From: Vibrio ostreae
GTDB taxonomy: Bacteria > Pseudomonadota > Gammaproteobacteria > Enterobacterales > Vibrionaceae
Assembly (NCBI RefSeq): GCF_019226825.1
Contig: NZ_CP076643.1
Coordinates: 2,914,001-2,978,000, forward strand
Length of the DNA: 64,000 bases
Direction: 5' to 3'
Part shown: positions 29,867 through 40,030 of the stretch, piece by piece
Numbering within the stretch: position 1 is the first letter of the stretch
Layout: every line of letters begins with the position of its first letter
The notes under the pieces: generated by a model
The model's database searches: none
The model's input: only the letters and a program-made list of their open reading frames with translations
Told to the model about the DNA's origin: nothing
Position numbers and translations under genes: made by a program

Positions 29867-30454
29867 TTAGTAGTAAGAGTGCTCACCACGGTCATGCTCA
29901 GTCTGGTCACGCACCGCAGTCAGTTCACCTTCAAACTGAGCCAGCAGTTCTTTTTCGATGCCTTCTTTTAGCGTCACATCCACCATAGAGCAGCCGTTAC
30001 ACCCGCCGCCGAATTGCACCAGCGCAACGCCGTCGTCAGAGATTTCGATCAAACGTACGTGACCGCCGTGACCGGCAAGTTGTGGGTTAACCTGGGTTTG
30101 AATCGCATATTCAACACGTTCCATCAGCGATGCGTCATCAGACACTTTACGCATTTTGGCGTTAGGTGCTTTCAGGGTCAGTTGTGAGCCCATTTTATCG
30201 GTGACAAAATCGATCTCTGCCTCATCCAGGAACGGCAGGCTCAATTCATCGATGTACGCGGAAAAGGCGCTGTATTTGATCTCTGTATCAGTGGCTTCTA
30301 CTGCTTCTGGTGGACAGTAAGAGACGCCACACTCTGCATTCTGCGTTCCCGGGTTTACCACGAAGACGCGGATGTTGGTGCCTTCCGGTTGCTGAGCCAG
30401 AAGCTTGGCAAAGTGAGACTGGGCGTTTTCTGTAATAGTAATAGTATTTGACAC
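29867..30454 (-). CDS. nfuA: Fe-S biogenesis protein NfuA
   Basis: Carrier that delivers 4Fe-4S clusters to apo-proteins, important under oxidative stress or iron limitation. 195 residues: a degenerate A-type N-terminal domain (about 1-95) that contacts targets, and a C-terminal Nfu domain with the cluster-binding CxxC in [11 protein letters not shown]. The adjacency of bioH, comF/gntX and nfuA matches E. coli. Confidence 0.97.
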   Translation of the reverse strand: MSNTITITENAQSHFAKLLAQQPEGTNIRVFVVNPGTQNAECGVSYCPPEAVEATDTEIKYSAFSAYIDELSLPFLDEAEIDFVTDKMGSQLTLKAPNAKMRKVSDDASLMERVEYAIQTQVNPQLAGHGGHVRLIEISDDGVALVQFGGGCNGCSMVDVTLKEGIEKELLAQFEGELTAVRDQTEHDRGEHSYY

Positions 30455-30552
30455 GACGAATACCTGAGTAAATTTGTAGGCTATTTAGTCACCATTCTAC
30501 TCCTGTCGAGCCGAGGATCCAGCCCTTTTTACTGACGCTTTTTGCATCAGAT

Positions 30553-31254
30553 TCAGCTTCCCGGCTCAGGAGTACGGCATATACAGTAAATATCAAGCCT
30601 TTTGACCCCCACATCAAGCAGTAAATTGCATAATTGCCGCATGGTACTGCCTGTGGTGACCACATCGTCGACGATAGCAATATGGCGACTGGCTGGTGGT
30701 TCACTGAGGCGGAATGCCTGAGTCAGGTTACGGGTGCGTTCGCGTTTATTCAGTCCCTGCTGCATGGCGGTGGCACGTACCCGTTGCAACAGCTGCGGCT
30801 GGTAATGACACTGCAGTGCTTGACTCAGCGCCCGCGCCAGCAGATCACTCTGATTGAAACCACGCAGCCAGTAACGGCGCCAGTGCAGGGGCACTGAAGT
30901 GAGAAGCGGAGCCGGATCCGTGATGCGTGTTGCCAGTAAACCGGCCAGTGACGGTGCCTGCCAGAACTGACGCTGATACTTGAGTTTATGCACCGCCTGA
31001 CTGAGTGGAAAACGGTAATCCCCGAGACAAATCAGGCGTTGCCAGGGCGGTGGCGAGCGCAGGCATTCACCGCATTGTGTGACCGGCATCGGGCTTGGCA
31101 GTCCGCAGCGCTCGCATCGCGGTTGCGGCGTATACCACTCGAGGCAGGCGGCGCATAAGCCGTGCGTATCCTGCTTGGCCAGCGGCAGGCGGCACAGCGG
31201 GCAGGCCGGAGCCAGCCAGGAAAGCATGGTTTTTTGAAGCTGATTCGCTAACAT
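30553..31254 (-). CDS. comF: ComF family protein (GntX-like phosphoribosyltransferase homologue)
   Basis: Needed for transformation in naturally competent relatives. In V. cholerae and Haemophilus it acts in cytoplasmic handling of incoming DNA. 233 residues. The N-terminal zinc-finger-like region has four CxxC pairs (CPLC, CAAC, CERC, CGEC). The C-terminal half is a PRTase-like fold with the PRPP loop IVDDVVTTGST. Divergent from bioH. It is called gntX in E. coli although it has no known link to gluconate. Confidence 0.93.
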   Translation of the reverse strand: MLANQLQKTMLSWLAPACPLCRLPLAKQDTHGLCAACLEWYTPQPRCERCGLPSPMPVTQCGECLRSPPPWQRLICLGDYRFPLSQAVHKLKYQRQFWQAPSLAGLLATRITDPAPLLTSVPLHWRRYWLRGFNQSDLLARALSQALQCHYQPQLLQRVRATAMQQGLNKRERTRNLTQAFRLSEPPASRHIAIVDDVVTTGSTMRQLCNLLLDVGVKRLDIYCICRTPEPGS

Positions 31255-31335
31255 AGGATCTTCTTAAATGGCAGCTGTGGGGTTGATTGTGACCGGTTGG
31301 GCTGCCTGGTGAGCATGGAATGAGTAGGAGAAAGT

Positions 31336-32112
31336 GTGACTATGGCGGCAGACTTGTATTGGCAGGTAAGTGGTAGCGGTCCGGATCTGGTGTTGGTGCA
31401 TGGCTGGGGCATGAACGGGGCTGTGTGGCAACAGACCGAGCAGCGTCTGGCGCAGCATTTCACTGTCCATGTGGTGGATTTACCCGGCTACGGTCACAGT
31501 GCGCATCTGCATGCTGACAGCCTGGAAGCGATTGCCCGGCTGTTGATTCTTAAGGCCCCCAGACAGGCGATTTGGGTTGGCTGGTCGCTGGGCGGATTGG
31601 TGGCCACGCATATGGCACTGCATCACAGCGATTATGTCGCGAAACTGGTCACAGTCGCATCGTCACCTAAGTTTGCGGCTGAGCGGCCATGGCGCGGTAT
31701 TCAGCCCCAGGTCCTGAGCGCGTTTACCGATCAACTGGTGGAAGACTTCCATGCCACCATTGAACGTTTTATGGCGTTGCAAGCCATGGGCAGCCCTTCC
31801 GCGCGGCAGGATGTCAAAACCCTCAAGCAGGCGGTGTTATCGCGTCCGACCCCGAATCCGGATTCGCTGCTGGCCGGGTTGCAGATGCTGGCGGACGTCG
31901 ATCTGCGTGAGCAACTGGCGCATATTTCCGTGCCGTTGCTGCGTCTCTATGGCCGCCTCGATGGATTGGTGCCGGTCAAAGTTGCCCACGATCTTGCGCA
32001 GGTGGTGCCACACAGCCAGCAATATATCTTCACAGAATCGTCCCATGCGCCGTTTATGACCGAATTTGATGCGTTTTGTCAGCAACTGGTTGCGTTTGGC
32101 GGGCCAAAGTAA
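31336..32112 (+). CDS. bioH: Pimeloyl-[ACP] methyl ester esterase BioH
   Basis: Cleaves pimeloyl-ACP methyl ester to end the fatty-acid-like phase of biotin synthesis; cytoplasmic alpha/beta hydrolase. 258 residues. Catalytic triad: S84 in GWSLGG, D209 in GRLDGLVP, H237 in SSHAPF. The GTG at 31336 has AGGAG 5 bp upstream; an ATG two codons later is an alternative. The bioABFCD genes are not here, as is usual. Confidence 0.95.
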   Translation: MTMAADLYWQVSGSGPDLVLVHGWGMNGAVWQQTEQRLAQHFTVHVVDLPGYGHSAHLHADSLEAIARLLILKAPRQAIWVGWSLGGLVATHMALHHSDYVAKLVTVASSPKFAAERPWRGIQPQVLSAFTDQLVEDFHATIERFMALQAMGSPSARQDVKTLKQAVLSRPTPNPDSLLAGLQMLADVDLREQLAHISVPLLRLYGRLDGLVPVKVAHDLAQVVPHSQQYIFTESSHAPFMTEFDAFCQQLVAFGGPK

Positions 32113-32241
32113 CGGATGTGGATGATTTTTGGCCCGGACGGACAAATAAGACTAAATTTTGTCCTGTTCTGGCCGATATAAAATCAGGCCCGGGTAGCAG
32201 CGAATTGCAACGGGCCGGGCGATACTGAGGAGGTTTCGGCT

Positions 32242-32712
32242 ATGATAGTGTCACCGACCAATGTCGGCGTGCCACTCATCGCCCCATCAGTGAACGTTCC
32301 GACAGAACAGGTTGCGCGCGATAACCGCGCCCGTGAACCTGTGACGCCGACCGTAGCGCTGACCAAAACCCACGCTGAACGTAAGATTAAAGCAGATGAC
32401 AAACGACGCAGAGACTCATCCTGGGATCCGGCCGAACATCCGGGCTATGAACTGGATGCGGAGGATGGGGTCGGTTGGGAGGGCGATGATCAACCGTCCA
32501 GTGAACTGGAACGACTGTTCGGATTGCTGGCATTAGCCAGCTACAGTGAAGAGCAGGGCAAGGGTTATGCGATGCGGTTTCGCCTGCCGAAACGCGTCAT
32601 TGATGAAGCGATAACTGAGGGCAAAATGGCGCAGCGCCGCACCGTGATTAAATACCACTACGGTCAGGCTGTGGCGCCCAATACACCGTCAGAAGTGATT
32701 GCAGTCCTGTAG
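32242..32712 (+). CDS. Conserved hypothetical protein
   Basis: I do not recognise a domain. 156 residues, no signal peptide or membrane segment. The N-terminal half is low-complexity and proline/threonine-rich, then a highly charged stretch (ERKIKADDKRRRDSSWDPAEHP). The C-terminal 60 residues look folded (LERLFGLLALASYSEEQGKGYAMRFRLP). GAGG lies upstream of the ATG. Codon use matches its neighbours and it ends at a strong terminator, so it is real. It probably exists in other Vibrio between bioH and tex (recall, not checked). Confidence 0.72.
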   Translation: MIVSPTNVGVPLIAPSVNVPTEQVARDNRAREPVTPTVALTKTHAERKIKADDKRRRDSSWDPAEHPGYELDAEDGVGWEGDDQPSSELERLFGLLALASYSEEQGKGYAMRFRLPKRVIDEAITEGKMAQRRTVIKYHYGQAVAPNTPSEVIAVL

Positions 32713-32738
32713 TGATCGCGTCAGTGATGAGACTGAAA

Positions 32739-32777
32739 TAAAAATCCCCGCCCGGTAGCCCGGACGGGGATTTTTTC
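32739..32777. terminator. Bidirectional terminator between hypothetical gene and tex
   Basis: AAAAATCCCCGTCCGG-type hairpin: AATCCCCGCCCGG and CCGGACGGGGATT arms around TAGC, with A-run and T-run flanks. It serves the rightward hypothetical gene and the leftward tex. Confidence 0.93.
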
Positions 32778-32792
32778 TGTGCGAGTAAAGGC

Positions 32793-35099
32793 TTATTTCT
32801 TGGCTTTGGCAAAAGCTGCGGCAAACGCCCCGCTCATCGCTCCGCCGGACTGTGTTTCCTCGCGGCGGCGTGGTTTACGTTCTGCGTTTGGTGCGCTGGC
32901 GCGCGCGCCACGGCTTTCCTGACCCGGTTCATCGTTAAGACGCATGGACAGGGCGATTCGCTTACGCTGCACATCCACTTCCATCACTTTGACTTTGACG
33001 ATATCGCCGGCTTTGACCACTTCACGCGGGTCAGAAACAAAACGGTCGGTCAGGGCAGAAATGTGTACCAGGCCATCCTGATGGACACCGATATCGACAA
33101 ATGCGCCGAAGTTGGCCACGTTGGAAACCACGCCTTCCAGTACCATGCCGACTTCAAGATCGGACACCTGATTGACGCCGTCGGCGAACGTGGCGGTTTT
33201 AAATTCCGGGCGTGGGTCACGGCCGGGTTTATCCAGTTCTTTAATGATGTCGGTTACGGTCGGCACGCCGAAATGTTGGTCGGTGTAATCAACTGCGCGC
33301 AGACCACGCAGAAACTCACTGTTACCTATCAGCGTCTTAATCTGCTGCTGATTCTTTTCGGCGATCGCTTTGACGACCGGGTAGGCTTCCGGGTGCACCG
33401 CAGAACCGTCGAGCGGATTCTTGCCGTGCATGATACGCAGGAAACCGGCACACTGTTCAAATGCTTTGGGCCCCAGACGGGCGACTTTTTTCAGCGCGGT
33501 ACGCGATTCAAAGCGGCCGTTTTCATCGCGATAATCGACGATATTCTGCGCCAGAGTACTCGACAGGCCCGCGACGCGGGTTAGCAGAGCCGGGGAGGCG
33601 GTGTTAACATCGACACCGACGGCGTTCACACAGTCTTCCACCACCGCATCAAGACGTTTGGCGAGCAGAGTCTGGCTGACATCGTGCTGGTACTGACCAA
33701 CCCCGATTGATTTCGGGTCAATTTTAACCAGCTCGGCGAGCGGATCCTGCAGACGACGTGCGATAGACACGGCGCCGCGCAGCGAGACATCCAGGTTCGG
33801 AAACTCTTTCGCGGCCAGTTCAGAGGCCGAGTAGACCGATGCCCCAGCTTCGCTGACCATGATCTTCTGCACTTTGAGGTTGCCACGCTTAATCAGATCC
33901 GCGGCGAAGGCATCGGTTTCGCGCGAAGCGGTACCGTTACCGATCGCAATCAGATCGACATTGTGCTGTTTGACCAGCGCGGTCACGCTCGCCATGGCGC
34001 GATCGTACTGGTTTTGTGGCTGGTGCGGATAGATGGTATCGGTCGCCAGGACTTTGCCGGTGGCATCTACCACGGCCACTTTACAGCCGGTACGCAGGCC
34101 CGGATCCAGACCCAGAGTCGCACGCGGGCCTGCCGGTGCTGCCATCAGCAGGTCTTTAAGGTTAGTGGCGAACACTTCAATGGCTTCGATTTCAGCGCGC
34201 TCTTTCATCGCACTCATCAGCTCGGTTTCCATATGCATCGATACTTTGATGCGCCATGACCAGCTGATGACCTGCTTACGCCACGCGTCCGCAGCCGCCT
34301 GGCTGAGATGAATGCCGTAATGCTCGGCGATCAGGGTTTCGCAGTACGACTGGCGTACGCCCTCTTCCTGCTCCGGATCCGCATTGAGGGTCAGGGTCAG
34401 AAAGCCTTCGTTACGGCCACGCAGCATCGCCAGAGCGCGATGGGAAGGTGTCTTACTGATCGGCTCCTGATGGGCAAAGTAGTCTTTAAACTTCTCCCCG
34501 TCGCGCTCTTTACCTTCGACCACGCGCGCCACGATATGAGCGTTACGGTTGAGGTGCTGACGAATCTTTTCCAGCAAATCTGCATCTTCGGCGATACGTT
34601 CCATGATGATAGCGCGTGCGCCATCCAGAGCCGCTTTGCTGTCTTCGATGCCGTGTTGCGCAGCAAGATATTTGCCTGCTTCCAGCTCCGGATCGGTGTG
34701 CGGATGATGCCACAAGGTATCCGCCAGAGGCTCCAGACCGGCTTCAATCGCGATCTGGCCTTTGGTGCGGCGCTTCGGTTTATACGGCAGATACAAGTCT
34801 TCGAGACGGGTTTTGCTGTCGGCATCAATAATCGCCTGCTCCAGTTCCGCAGTGAGTTTACCCTGGTCCTGAATCGATTTGAGGATGGTTTGACGGCGGT
34901 CGTCCATTTCACGCAGGTAGGACAAGCGGCTGTCCAGGGTGCGCAGTTGAGTGTCATCCAGCCCGCCGGTGACTTCTTTACGGTAGCGGGCGATGAATGG
35001 CACTGTGTTGCCGTCGTCAATCAGTTTGACGGCGGCGATGACTTGCTCTGAGCGAACGTTCAGCTCTTGGGCAATCGAATGACAGATAGCTAAGCTCAT
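32793..35099 (-). CDS. tex: Tex family RNA-binding transcription accessory protein
   Basis: Conserved nucleic-acid-binding protein related to eukaryotic Spt6; in E. coli (YhgF) linked to transcription and ribosome quality. From ATG 35099 ([13 protein letters not shown]) it has 768 residues. The Tex N-terminal domain, a YqgF-like RNase H fold ([22 protein letters not shown]), paired helix-hairpin-helix ([16 protein letters not shown]) and a C-terminal S1 domain ([23 protein letters not shown]) can be seen. A basic tail with RKPRRRE follows. The ribosome binding site is weak. An in-frame ATG four codons earlier is possible. Confidence 0.96.
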   Translation of the reverse strand: MSLAICHSIAQELNVRSEQVIAAVKLIDDGNTVPFIARYRKEVTGGLDDTQLRTLDSRLSYLREMDDRRQTILKSIQDQGKLTAELEQAIIDADSKTRLEDLYLPYKPKRRTKGQIAIEAGLEPLADTLWHHPHTDPELEAGKYLAAQHGIEDSKAALDGARAIIMERIAEDADLLEKIRQHLNRNAHIVARVVEGKERDGEKFKDYFAHQEPISKTPSHRALAMLRGRNEGFLTLTLNADPEQEEGVRQSYCETLIAEHYGIHLSQAAADAWRKQVISWSWRIKVSMHMETELMSAMKERAEIEAIEVFATNLKDLLMAAPAGPRATLGLDPGLRTGCKVAVVDATGKVLATDTIYPHQPQNQYDRAMASVTALVKQHNVDLIAIGNGTASRETDAFAADLIKRGNLKVQKIMVSEAGASVYSASELAAKEFPNLDVSLRGAVSIARRLQDPLAELVKIDPKSIGVGQYQHDVSQTLLAKRLDAVVEDCVNAVGVDVNTASPALLTRVAGLSSTLAQNIVDYRDENGRFESRTALKKVARLGPKAFEQCAGFLRIMHGKNPLDGSAVHPEAYPVVKAIAEKNQQQIKTLIGNSEFLRGLRAVDYTDQHFGVPTVTDIIKELDKPGRDPRPEFKTATFADGVNQVSDLEVGMVLEGVVSNVANFGAFVDIGVHQDGLVHISALTDRFVSDPREVVKAGDIVKVKVMEVDVQRKRIALSMRLNDEPGQESRGARASAPNAERKPRRREETQSGGAMSGAFAAAFAKAKK

Positions 35100-35154
35100 G
35101 GTTGGTATCACTTGTTACAACAGACTTCTTGATGTGGGGACAAGATAGTCTATT

Positions 35155-35817
35155 TTAAACGTTTACCGGCGTTGTCAGAGCAGATTCAGCGACAGAAGTG
35201 CTACGTTGTGCACAAATGCAGTGGCGATAGGCCCCATAGGTCATCCAGGAGTAGCCCAGTAATTCCAGACCTTCCTGCAGCGCGCTTTTCAGCACATAGT
35301 CATAGTCATCGCCCATGATGTGTTCCCACAACAGGTGACCACTGCCAAATACACGGCTGAACACCAGCAGCAGCAGAACGCCACCGACCATAAAGACATA
35401 CTCACGTGAACGGGTATAGTCTGCCATCGGTGCCAGTACGGAATCTTTATAACGGGTCATCGCCATGCCGATACAGGTCGCGGCGGTGATCGCGGCCGGG
35501 ATCTGCCAGAAGCCGTGCCAGATGTAGTCCAGGAACTGATCGAGTTCGCGGATCAGAATGCAGGCAAAAAAGCCGCTGACCAGCAGGTAAAAACCGCGTG
35601 ACGACGGGGTGGTTTTCGCGGCGCGGGCAAACATCAGCATGGAGAGTAATACGAAACCCTCTTGAGCTAGTTCGGTCACTGAGATTTCGCCGACATCGTT
35701 TTTAAGCACGGCCAGATCGAGATAGAGTGCCAGAGGAGCGACAAGCAACAGAGCGATGATGGCGATAAGCTCTTTGCTGGCGTTGAAAATTTGCTGTTTT
35801 GCATCAGGTGCGGACAT
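35155..35817 (-). CDS. Conserved inner-membrane protein of unknown function
   Basis: 220 residues with about five predicted hydrophobic segments (near 15-35, 55-68, 75-90, 100-118 and 140-158). I do not recognise the family. A WHGFWQIPAA segment and charged loops (RYKDSVLAPMADYTRSREY) are notable. It lies alone between tex and divergent greB; no operon partner is evident. Confidence 0.7.
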   Translation of the reverse strand: MSAPDAKQQIFNASKELIAIIALLLVAPLALYLDLAVLKNDVGEISVTELAQEGFVLLSMLMFARAAKTTPSSRGFYLLVSGFFACILIRELDQFLDYIWHGFWQIPAAITAATCIGMAMTRYKDSVLAPMADYTRSREYVFMVGGVLLLLVFSRVFGSGHLLWEHIMGDDYDYVLKSALQEGLELLGYSWMTYGAYRHCICAQRSTSVAESALTTPVNV

Positions 35818-35964
35818 AATGGTTTTGACTCCGAAAAGGTAACTCAGAATCGCGTAATTCTATTAAAACAGTGTTTTTTAATCTAATAAAACAACCTAAA
35901 ATGTTCTGTTTTTATCTTTTTATAAATTTGTAAGATTTTGATTATTAATTATTTTGTGGATTAA
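35818..35964. other. AT-rich divergent spacer upstream of greB
   Basis: 147 bp, markedly AT-rich compared with its neighbours, with AAAACAG and CTGTTTT repeats in opposite orientation at 35865 and 35902. It should hold divergent promoters; I cannot assign them. No gene. Confidence 0.4.
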
Positions 35965-36450
35965 ATGAAAACGAAACTTATTACTCGTGAAGGGTTTAAT
36001 AAACTCAAAAAAGAGCATGATTTTCTCTGGAATGAACGGCGTCCTGAGGTCACCAAAATTGTGACATGGGCCGCAAGCTTGGGTGATCGCTCTGAAAACG
36101 CTGATTACACTTTCAACAAACGACTGCTGCGCCAGATCGATCGCCGCGTGCGCTTCCTGCGTAAATTGCTGCCGGAACTGACCATAGTTGACTACTCGCC
36201 GCAGCAGGATGGCAAGGTGTTTTTTGGTGCCTGGGTGGAGATTGAAAACGAAGCCGGTGAGATGAAAAAGTTTCGAATCGTCGGTCCGGAAGAAATTTAT
36301 GGTGATGAGGTCAAAAATTACATATCAATTGACTCACCAATGGCGCGTGCGCTGCTGAAAAAAGAGGTGGATGATGAATTTGTCGTCAGGACGCCAAGTG
36401 GCGATAAAGTCTGGTTCATCAATAGCATTGAGTATAAAATAGATGCATAG
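35965..36450 (+). CDS. greB: Transcription elongation factor GreB
   Basis: Rescues backtracked RNA polymerase by stimulating cleavage of the transcript 3' end through the secondary channel. 161 residues. The N-terminal coiled coil carries the acidic tip (SLGDRSENADYTF, with D and E at the loop), and the C-terminal FKBP-like domain carries RIVGPEEIYGD. The GreB-specific basic patch RRPEVTKIVTWAA distinguishes it from GreA. Confidence 0.96.
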   Translation: MKTKLITREGFNKLKKEHDFLWNERRPEVTKIVTWAASLGDRSENADYTFNKRLLRQIDRRVRFLRKLLPELTIVDYSPQQDGKVFFGAWVEIENEAGEMKKFRIVGPEEIYGDEVKNYISIDSPMARALLKKEVDDEFVVRTPSGDKVWFINSIEYKIDA

Positions 36451-36502
36451 AAACTAGTTTATTATCATTTTTGCTCTGTTTTGTGAAAAGCTGGCATAGT
36501 TT

Positions 36503-36518
36503 CAGTTATCCGTATGTT
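36503..36518. promoter_or_regulatory. Weak GntR-like operator upstream of gntR
   Basis: CAGTTATCCGTATGTT keeps the GTTA...CGTA core of the GntR dyad but matches only about 9 of 16 positions. It could allow autoregulation, but this is a weak call. Confidence 0.3.
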
Positions 36519-36583
36519 TTATGATAAAAGTCTGACGCGAGGTCAACCCGGGCGGAAACCTGTCGCCACTGATTAGGAAAAGT

Positions 36584-37582
36584 ATGCAGCGAAAAACCAG
36601 ACCCACCTTACAAGACATTGCTGACCAGGTGGGGATTACCAAAATGACGGTGTCGCGTTATTTGCGTGACCCGGGCTCGGTAGCCCAGAAAACCCAGCAA
36701 AAAATCGCCGCTGTAATTGAAGAGCTGGGTTATATTCAGAATCGGGTACCGGCGATTTTGTCCAAATCCTCCAGCCGTGCTATCGGTATTATTCTGCCCT
36801 CGTTGTCGAATCAGGTGTTCGCTCATTTAGTGCAGGGGATTGAGTCTGTGACCAAGCAGGCCGGCTATGACACCCTGATAGCCCACACCGGTTACAGCTC
36901 GAAGGAAGAAGAAGAAAAAATTGCGGCGTTACTGTCGTATCGCGTCGATGGCCTGATCCTGACCGAAACCAACCATACGGAACGCACCCTGCAGATGCTG
37001 AGATCAGCCGCGGTGCCTGTGGTGGAAACCATGGAGATCCCGGCCTGCCCGATTGATATGGCTGTGGGGCTGGATCATGAGCAGACATCGTATGAAGTGG
37101 TGCAGGAGATGCTGGCGCGCGGGCGGAAAAATATTGTCTATCTCGGCGCCCGGCTGGATACCCGGACCCGGTTACGGATGCAGGGCTACGAGCGTGCGAT
37201 GCGTGATGCCGGTCTGGAGCCACAACAGATTTCAACCGGTGAACACTCCAGTTTCACCATAGGTGGAGTGTTGCTGGAAAAAGCGCTGGCGCAATGTCCG
37301 CAGCTCGATGCGATTTTCTGTACTAACGATGACGTGGCGATTGGGGCCATGATGTACTGCGCCCATAAAGGCATTGAGGTACCGAAACAGATTGCGGTGG
37401 TCGGCTACAATGCGTTGGATATCGGCCAGGCGATTATTCCTAAGCTGACCAGTGTGGAGACGCCGCGTTTTGCGATTGGCAAGAAAAGTGCAGAATTACT
37501 CTTAGCGGCGCTGGCCGGAGAGGAAGCGGAGCAGAAAGTCTACGATCTGGGCTACCGCCTGACGATCGGAGACAGTCTGTAA
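36584..37582 (+). CDS. gntR: Gluconate utilisation repressor GntR (LacI family)
   Basis: LacI-type repressor released by gluconate or a derivative. 332 residues. The N-terminal helix-turn-helix reads TLQDIADQVGITKMTVSRYL, with hinge helix PAILSKSSSRAIG, then a periplasmic-binding-protein-like effector domain. It closely resembles E. coli GntR and is convergent with edd. The operators at 40031-40060 between gntK and the permease are its likely targets. Confidence 0.93.
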   Translation: MQRKTRPTLQDIADQVGITKMTVSRYLRDPGSVAQKTQQKIAAVIEELGYIQNRVPAILSKSSSRAIGIILPSLSNQVFAHLVQGIESVTKQAGYDTLIAHTGYSSKEEEEKIAALLSYRVDGLILTETNHTERTLQMLRSAAVPVVETMEIPACPIDMAVGLDHEQTSYEVVQEMLARGRKNIVYLGARLDTRTRLRMQGYERAMRDAGLEPQQISTGEHSSFTIGGVLLEKALAQCPQLDAIFCTNDDVAIGAMMYCAHKGIEVPKQIAVVGYNALDIGQAIIPKLTSVETPRFAIGKKSAELLLAALAGEEAEQKVYDLGYRLTIGDSL

Positions 37583-37586
37583 TAGC

Positions 37587-37609
37587 ACGGGCTGACCAGG
37601 TCAGCCCGT
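37587..37609. terminator. Hairpin between convergent gntR and edd
   Basis: ACGGGCTGACC and GGTCAGCCCGT form an 11-bp perfect inverted repeat around a single A. It lacks a T-run on either strand, so it is an imperfect terminator candidate serving both converging genes, or a 3'-end protector. Confidence 0.55.
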
Positions 37610-37630
37610 ACAGGCCGGTTTTAAGGCTGT

Positions 37631-39436
37631 TTACAGCGCTGGAAACAGAAAGGTTGCGCCCTGATCGGCAGCGGTGACCTGCTGGCGCGCCAGAGCAAAC
37701 AGTTCGCGTCCCCAGTCGTGCTGATCGGCTTCACTGGCTGGAACTGTGGCGCTGCGCTGGCTGAGGTCAGCCAGACAGGTCAGTTCGCCATTTTGGGCAT
37801 CCAGCCGCAAAATATCCCCGTCTTCTACCAGGCCAATCATGCCGCCCCGCAGAGCTTCCGGCGACATATGAATCGCGGCCGGGATCTTACCCGAGGCGCC
37901 GGACAGGCGGCCGTCGGTCACCAGGGCGACTTTGAAACCGGCTTTTTGCACGTTGCCGAGGATCGGCATCAGTTTGTGCAGCTCCGGCATCCCATTGGCT
38001 GCCGGGCCACTGTAGCGTACCACGACCACACAATCCTGATTCAGCTCACCGCGTTGATAGGCGGCTTCTACCGCATGCTGCGAGTTGAAGACTTTCGCTG
38101 GTGCTTCAATCAGATGATGCTCAGCTTTGACCGCGGAAATTTTAATGACACTCTGACCCAGATTGCCTTTCAGCACCTTAATACCACCGCTGGTCTGATA
38201 GCAGGTCTGCTTGGCGGCAATGACGGCCGGGTTGAGGGTGTCACCACATGGCTGCCATACCAGTTCACCGTCAGCGAGCTGCGGGCGTTGGAGCTGCAGG
38301 GAAAAATCACCGATAGCCGGGGTGACACTGCGGTGTAACAGAGCGCGTTCATCCAGGCGGGACAACAGCATAGGGACGCCGCCGGCCGCTTCGAACTCGT
38401 TGATATCGGCCGTGCCGTTCGGATAAACGTTGGTCAGCAGAGGTACCACGTCAGACAGGTCACTGATATCCTGCCAGGTCAGGATCAGACCGGCAGCCCG
38501 CGCCAGCGCGACCAGATGAATGGTGTGGTTACTGCTGCCGCCGGAGGCGAGCAGGGCAACCAGTCCGTTAACCAGGCTTTCTGCCGTGACCACTTCGCTC
38601 AGCGGTCGGTAGGCCGGAGTGCCCGGCGCCATGGCAGCGATCGCTTTGGCGGCATACTCAGTCAGCGCAGTGCGCAGCGGGCTGTCCGGATGCACAAAAG
38701 CCGAGCCCGGCAGCATCAGTCCCATCGCCTCAAACACCAGTTGGTTGGTGTTGGCGGTTCCGTAGAAGGTACAGGTACCCGGTGAGTGGTAAGAATTACA
38801 CTCCATTTGCAGCAGCGCATCGCGGCCGACTTCACCGGCGGCGTATTTCTGGCGCACATCGACTTTTTCTTCGTTGCTGATCCCGGTCGCCATTGGCCCG
38901 GCCGGGATAAATGCGGTCGGAAGGTGCGCATAAGCCAGCGCGCCCATCAGCTGGCCCGGGGCAATCTTGTCACAGATACCGAGCAGCAGGGTGCCGTCAA
39001 ACATGTTATGGCTGAGCGACATCGCGGTCGCCTGAGCGATCAAGTCACGGGAAAACAGTGACATGTCCATACCCGGTTGCCCCTGAGTCACGCCGTCGCA
39101 CATCGCAGGGACACCACCGGCAATCTGGGCAGTATGGCCAACCGGGGCCAGGGCGGCTTTGATTTGATCCGGATAATCTTTGTAGACCTGATGCGCACTG
39201 AGCATGTCATTGTAGGCGGTGATGATGGCCAGGTTGGCACGGGTCAGATCGAGAATGTTTGATTTCTCACTCTGACAGGACGCCGCAATCGCATGAGCCA
39301 GATTACCACATGACAGGCTGGCTTTGCCTTTGCCGCTGGCGTGCTGCTGGGCTGTTTTGGCCAGAAAGCGTGCCCGCAGCTCGGCACTGCGTGAGCGAAT
39401 GTTGTCGGTCACCTGCTGAATATGCGGATGGGTCAT
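37631..39436 (-). CDS. edd: Phosphogluconate dehydratase
   Basis: Converts 6-phosphogluconate to 2-keto-3-deoxy-6-phosphogluconate (KDPG), first step of the Entner-Doudoroff pathway; cytoplasmic 4Fe-4S enzyme. 601 residues, IlvD/Edd family. Visible: [34 protein letters not shown] (cluster-type Cys), and [23 protein letters not shown] near the C-terminus. It overlaps the end of gntK by 4 bp (ATGA), showing co-transcription from the gntK promoter. Confidence 0.97.
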   Translation of the reverse strand: MTHPHIQQVTDNIRSRSAELRARFLAKTAQQHASGKGKASLSCGNLAHAIAASCQSEKSNILDLTRANLAIITAYNDMLSAHQVYKDYPDQIKAALAPVGHTAQIAGGVPAMCDGVTQGQPGMDMSLFSRDLIAQATAMSLSHNMFDGTLLLGICDKIAPGQLMGALAYAHLPTAFIPAGPMATGISNEEKVDVRQKYAAGEVGRDALLQMECNSYHSPGTCTFYGTANTNQLVFEAMGLMLPGSAFVHPDSPLRTALTEYAAKAIAAMAPGTPAYRPLSEVVTAESLVNGLVALLASGGSSNHTIHLVALARAAGLILTWQDISDLSDVVPLLTNVYPNGTADINEFEAAGGVPMLLSRLDERALLHRSVTPAIGDFSLQLQRPQLADGELVWQPCGDTLNPAVIAAKQTCYQTSGGIKVLKGNLGQSVIKISAVKAEHHLIEAPAKVFNSQHAVEAAYQRGELNQDCVVVVRYSGPAANGMPELHKLMPILGNVQKAGFKVALVTDGRLSGASGKIPAAIHMSPEALRGGMIGLVEDGDILRLDAQNGELTCLADLSQRSATVPASEADQHDWGRELFALARQQVTAADQGATFLFPAL

Positions 39437-39954
39437 GCCGTTGCCTCCTGCTGGTACAGCGCATGCACGGCGTGCTCAACCACGACATCGATATCGTCAG
39501 CAATCGAGATGTTCAGTACGTCGGTTTCACTGTTATCTGGGCGCTGTAGCGCCGCAAACTGGCTGTCAATCATATGAGTTTTCATAAAGTGACCTTGACG
39601 AGCCTGCATACGCTTGATGATCAGAGATTTATCACCATCAAGAAAAACAAAAGTGACGCTTTGGTTGCCGTCACGAATCTGATCACGGTAACTTTTTTTC
39701 AGCGCAGAGCAGACGATGACACCGCGTTCGCTCTTGTTTTCCAGGCTGAATGCTGCATCGCGGATACGCTCAAGCCAAGGCGCGCGATCGTTATCATCCA
39801 GTGGTTCACCGCGGCGCATTTTTTCAATGTTGGCGCGGGGATGAAGGTCATCGCCATCAATGAATTTGGCGTTGAGACGTTGGGCAATCTTGGCACCGAT
39901 GGTGCTTTTTCCGCAACCACTCACGCCCATAACGATAATACTGCTACCCGTCAT
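39433..39954 (-). CDS. gntK: Gluconokinase
   Basis: Phosphorylates gluconate to 6-phosphogluconate. 173 residues. P-loop GVSGCGKST at 10-18; the substrate region DGDDLHPRANIEKMRRGEPLDDNDRAPWL follows. AAGGAG precedes the ATG. First gene of a gntK-edd operon transcribed leftward. Divergent from the permease-eda pair across a shared control region. Confidence 0.97.
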   Translation of the reverse strand: MTGSSIIVMGVSGCGKSTIGAKIAQRLNAKFIDGDDLHPRANIEKMRRGEPLDDNDRAPWLERIRDAAFSLENKSERGVIVCSALKKSYRDQIRDGNQSVTFVFLDGDKSLIIKRMQARQGHFMKTHMIDSQFAALQRPDNSETDVLNISIADDIDVVVEHAVHALYQQEATA

Positions 39955-39969
39955 ACTGACTCCTTAATC

Positions 39970-39991
39970 GCGAGATCTGAGCGAGATCTCA
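39970..39991. repeat. Two 11-bp direct repeats in the gntK leader
   Basis: GCGAGATCTGA then GCGAGATCTCA, period 11 bp, directly upstream of the gntK ribosome binding site. The second copy contains the palindrome GAGATCTC. One helical turn of spacing could suit a binding protein, but chance is also possible. Confidence 0.5.
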
Positions 39992-40021
39992 ATTTTAAAA
40001 TCTGCCGTAAGAATTGACTTT

Positions 40022-40027
40022 ATCTTA
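40022..40027 (-). promoter_or_regulatory. Candidate -10 of the gntK-edd promoter
   Basis: TAAGAT on the minus strand. A start near 40015 would place the CRP-like site at about -60 (class I geometry) and both GntR operators over the -15 to -45 region. The -35 box is poor, which fits a CRP-dependent promoter. Confidence 0.45.
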
Positions 40028-40030
40028 GTG

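Noticed and set aside
30473..30496. GGCTATTTAGTC resembling an IscR type 1 site upstream of nfuA
   Set aside because: The spacing between the two half-motifs is one base short and several flanking positions disagree with the consensus.
36789..37235. Long antisense frame inside gntR (148 codons), and similar long antisense frames in typA, gspD, edd and recG
   Set aside because: They mirror the codon bias of the real genes on the opposite strand and lack ribosome binding sites and protein homology.
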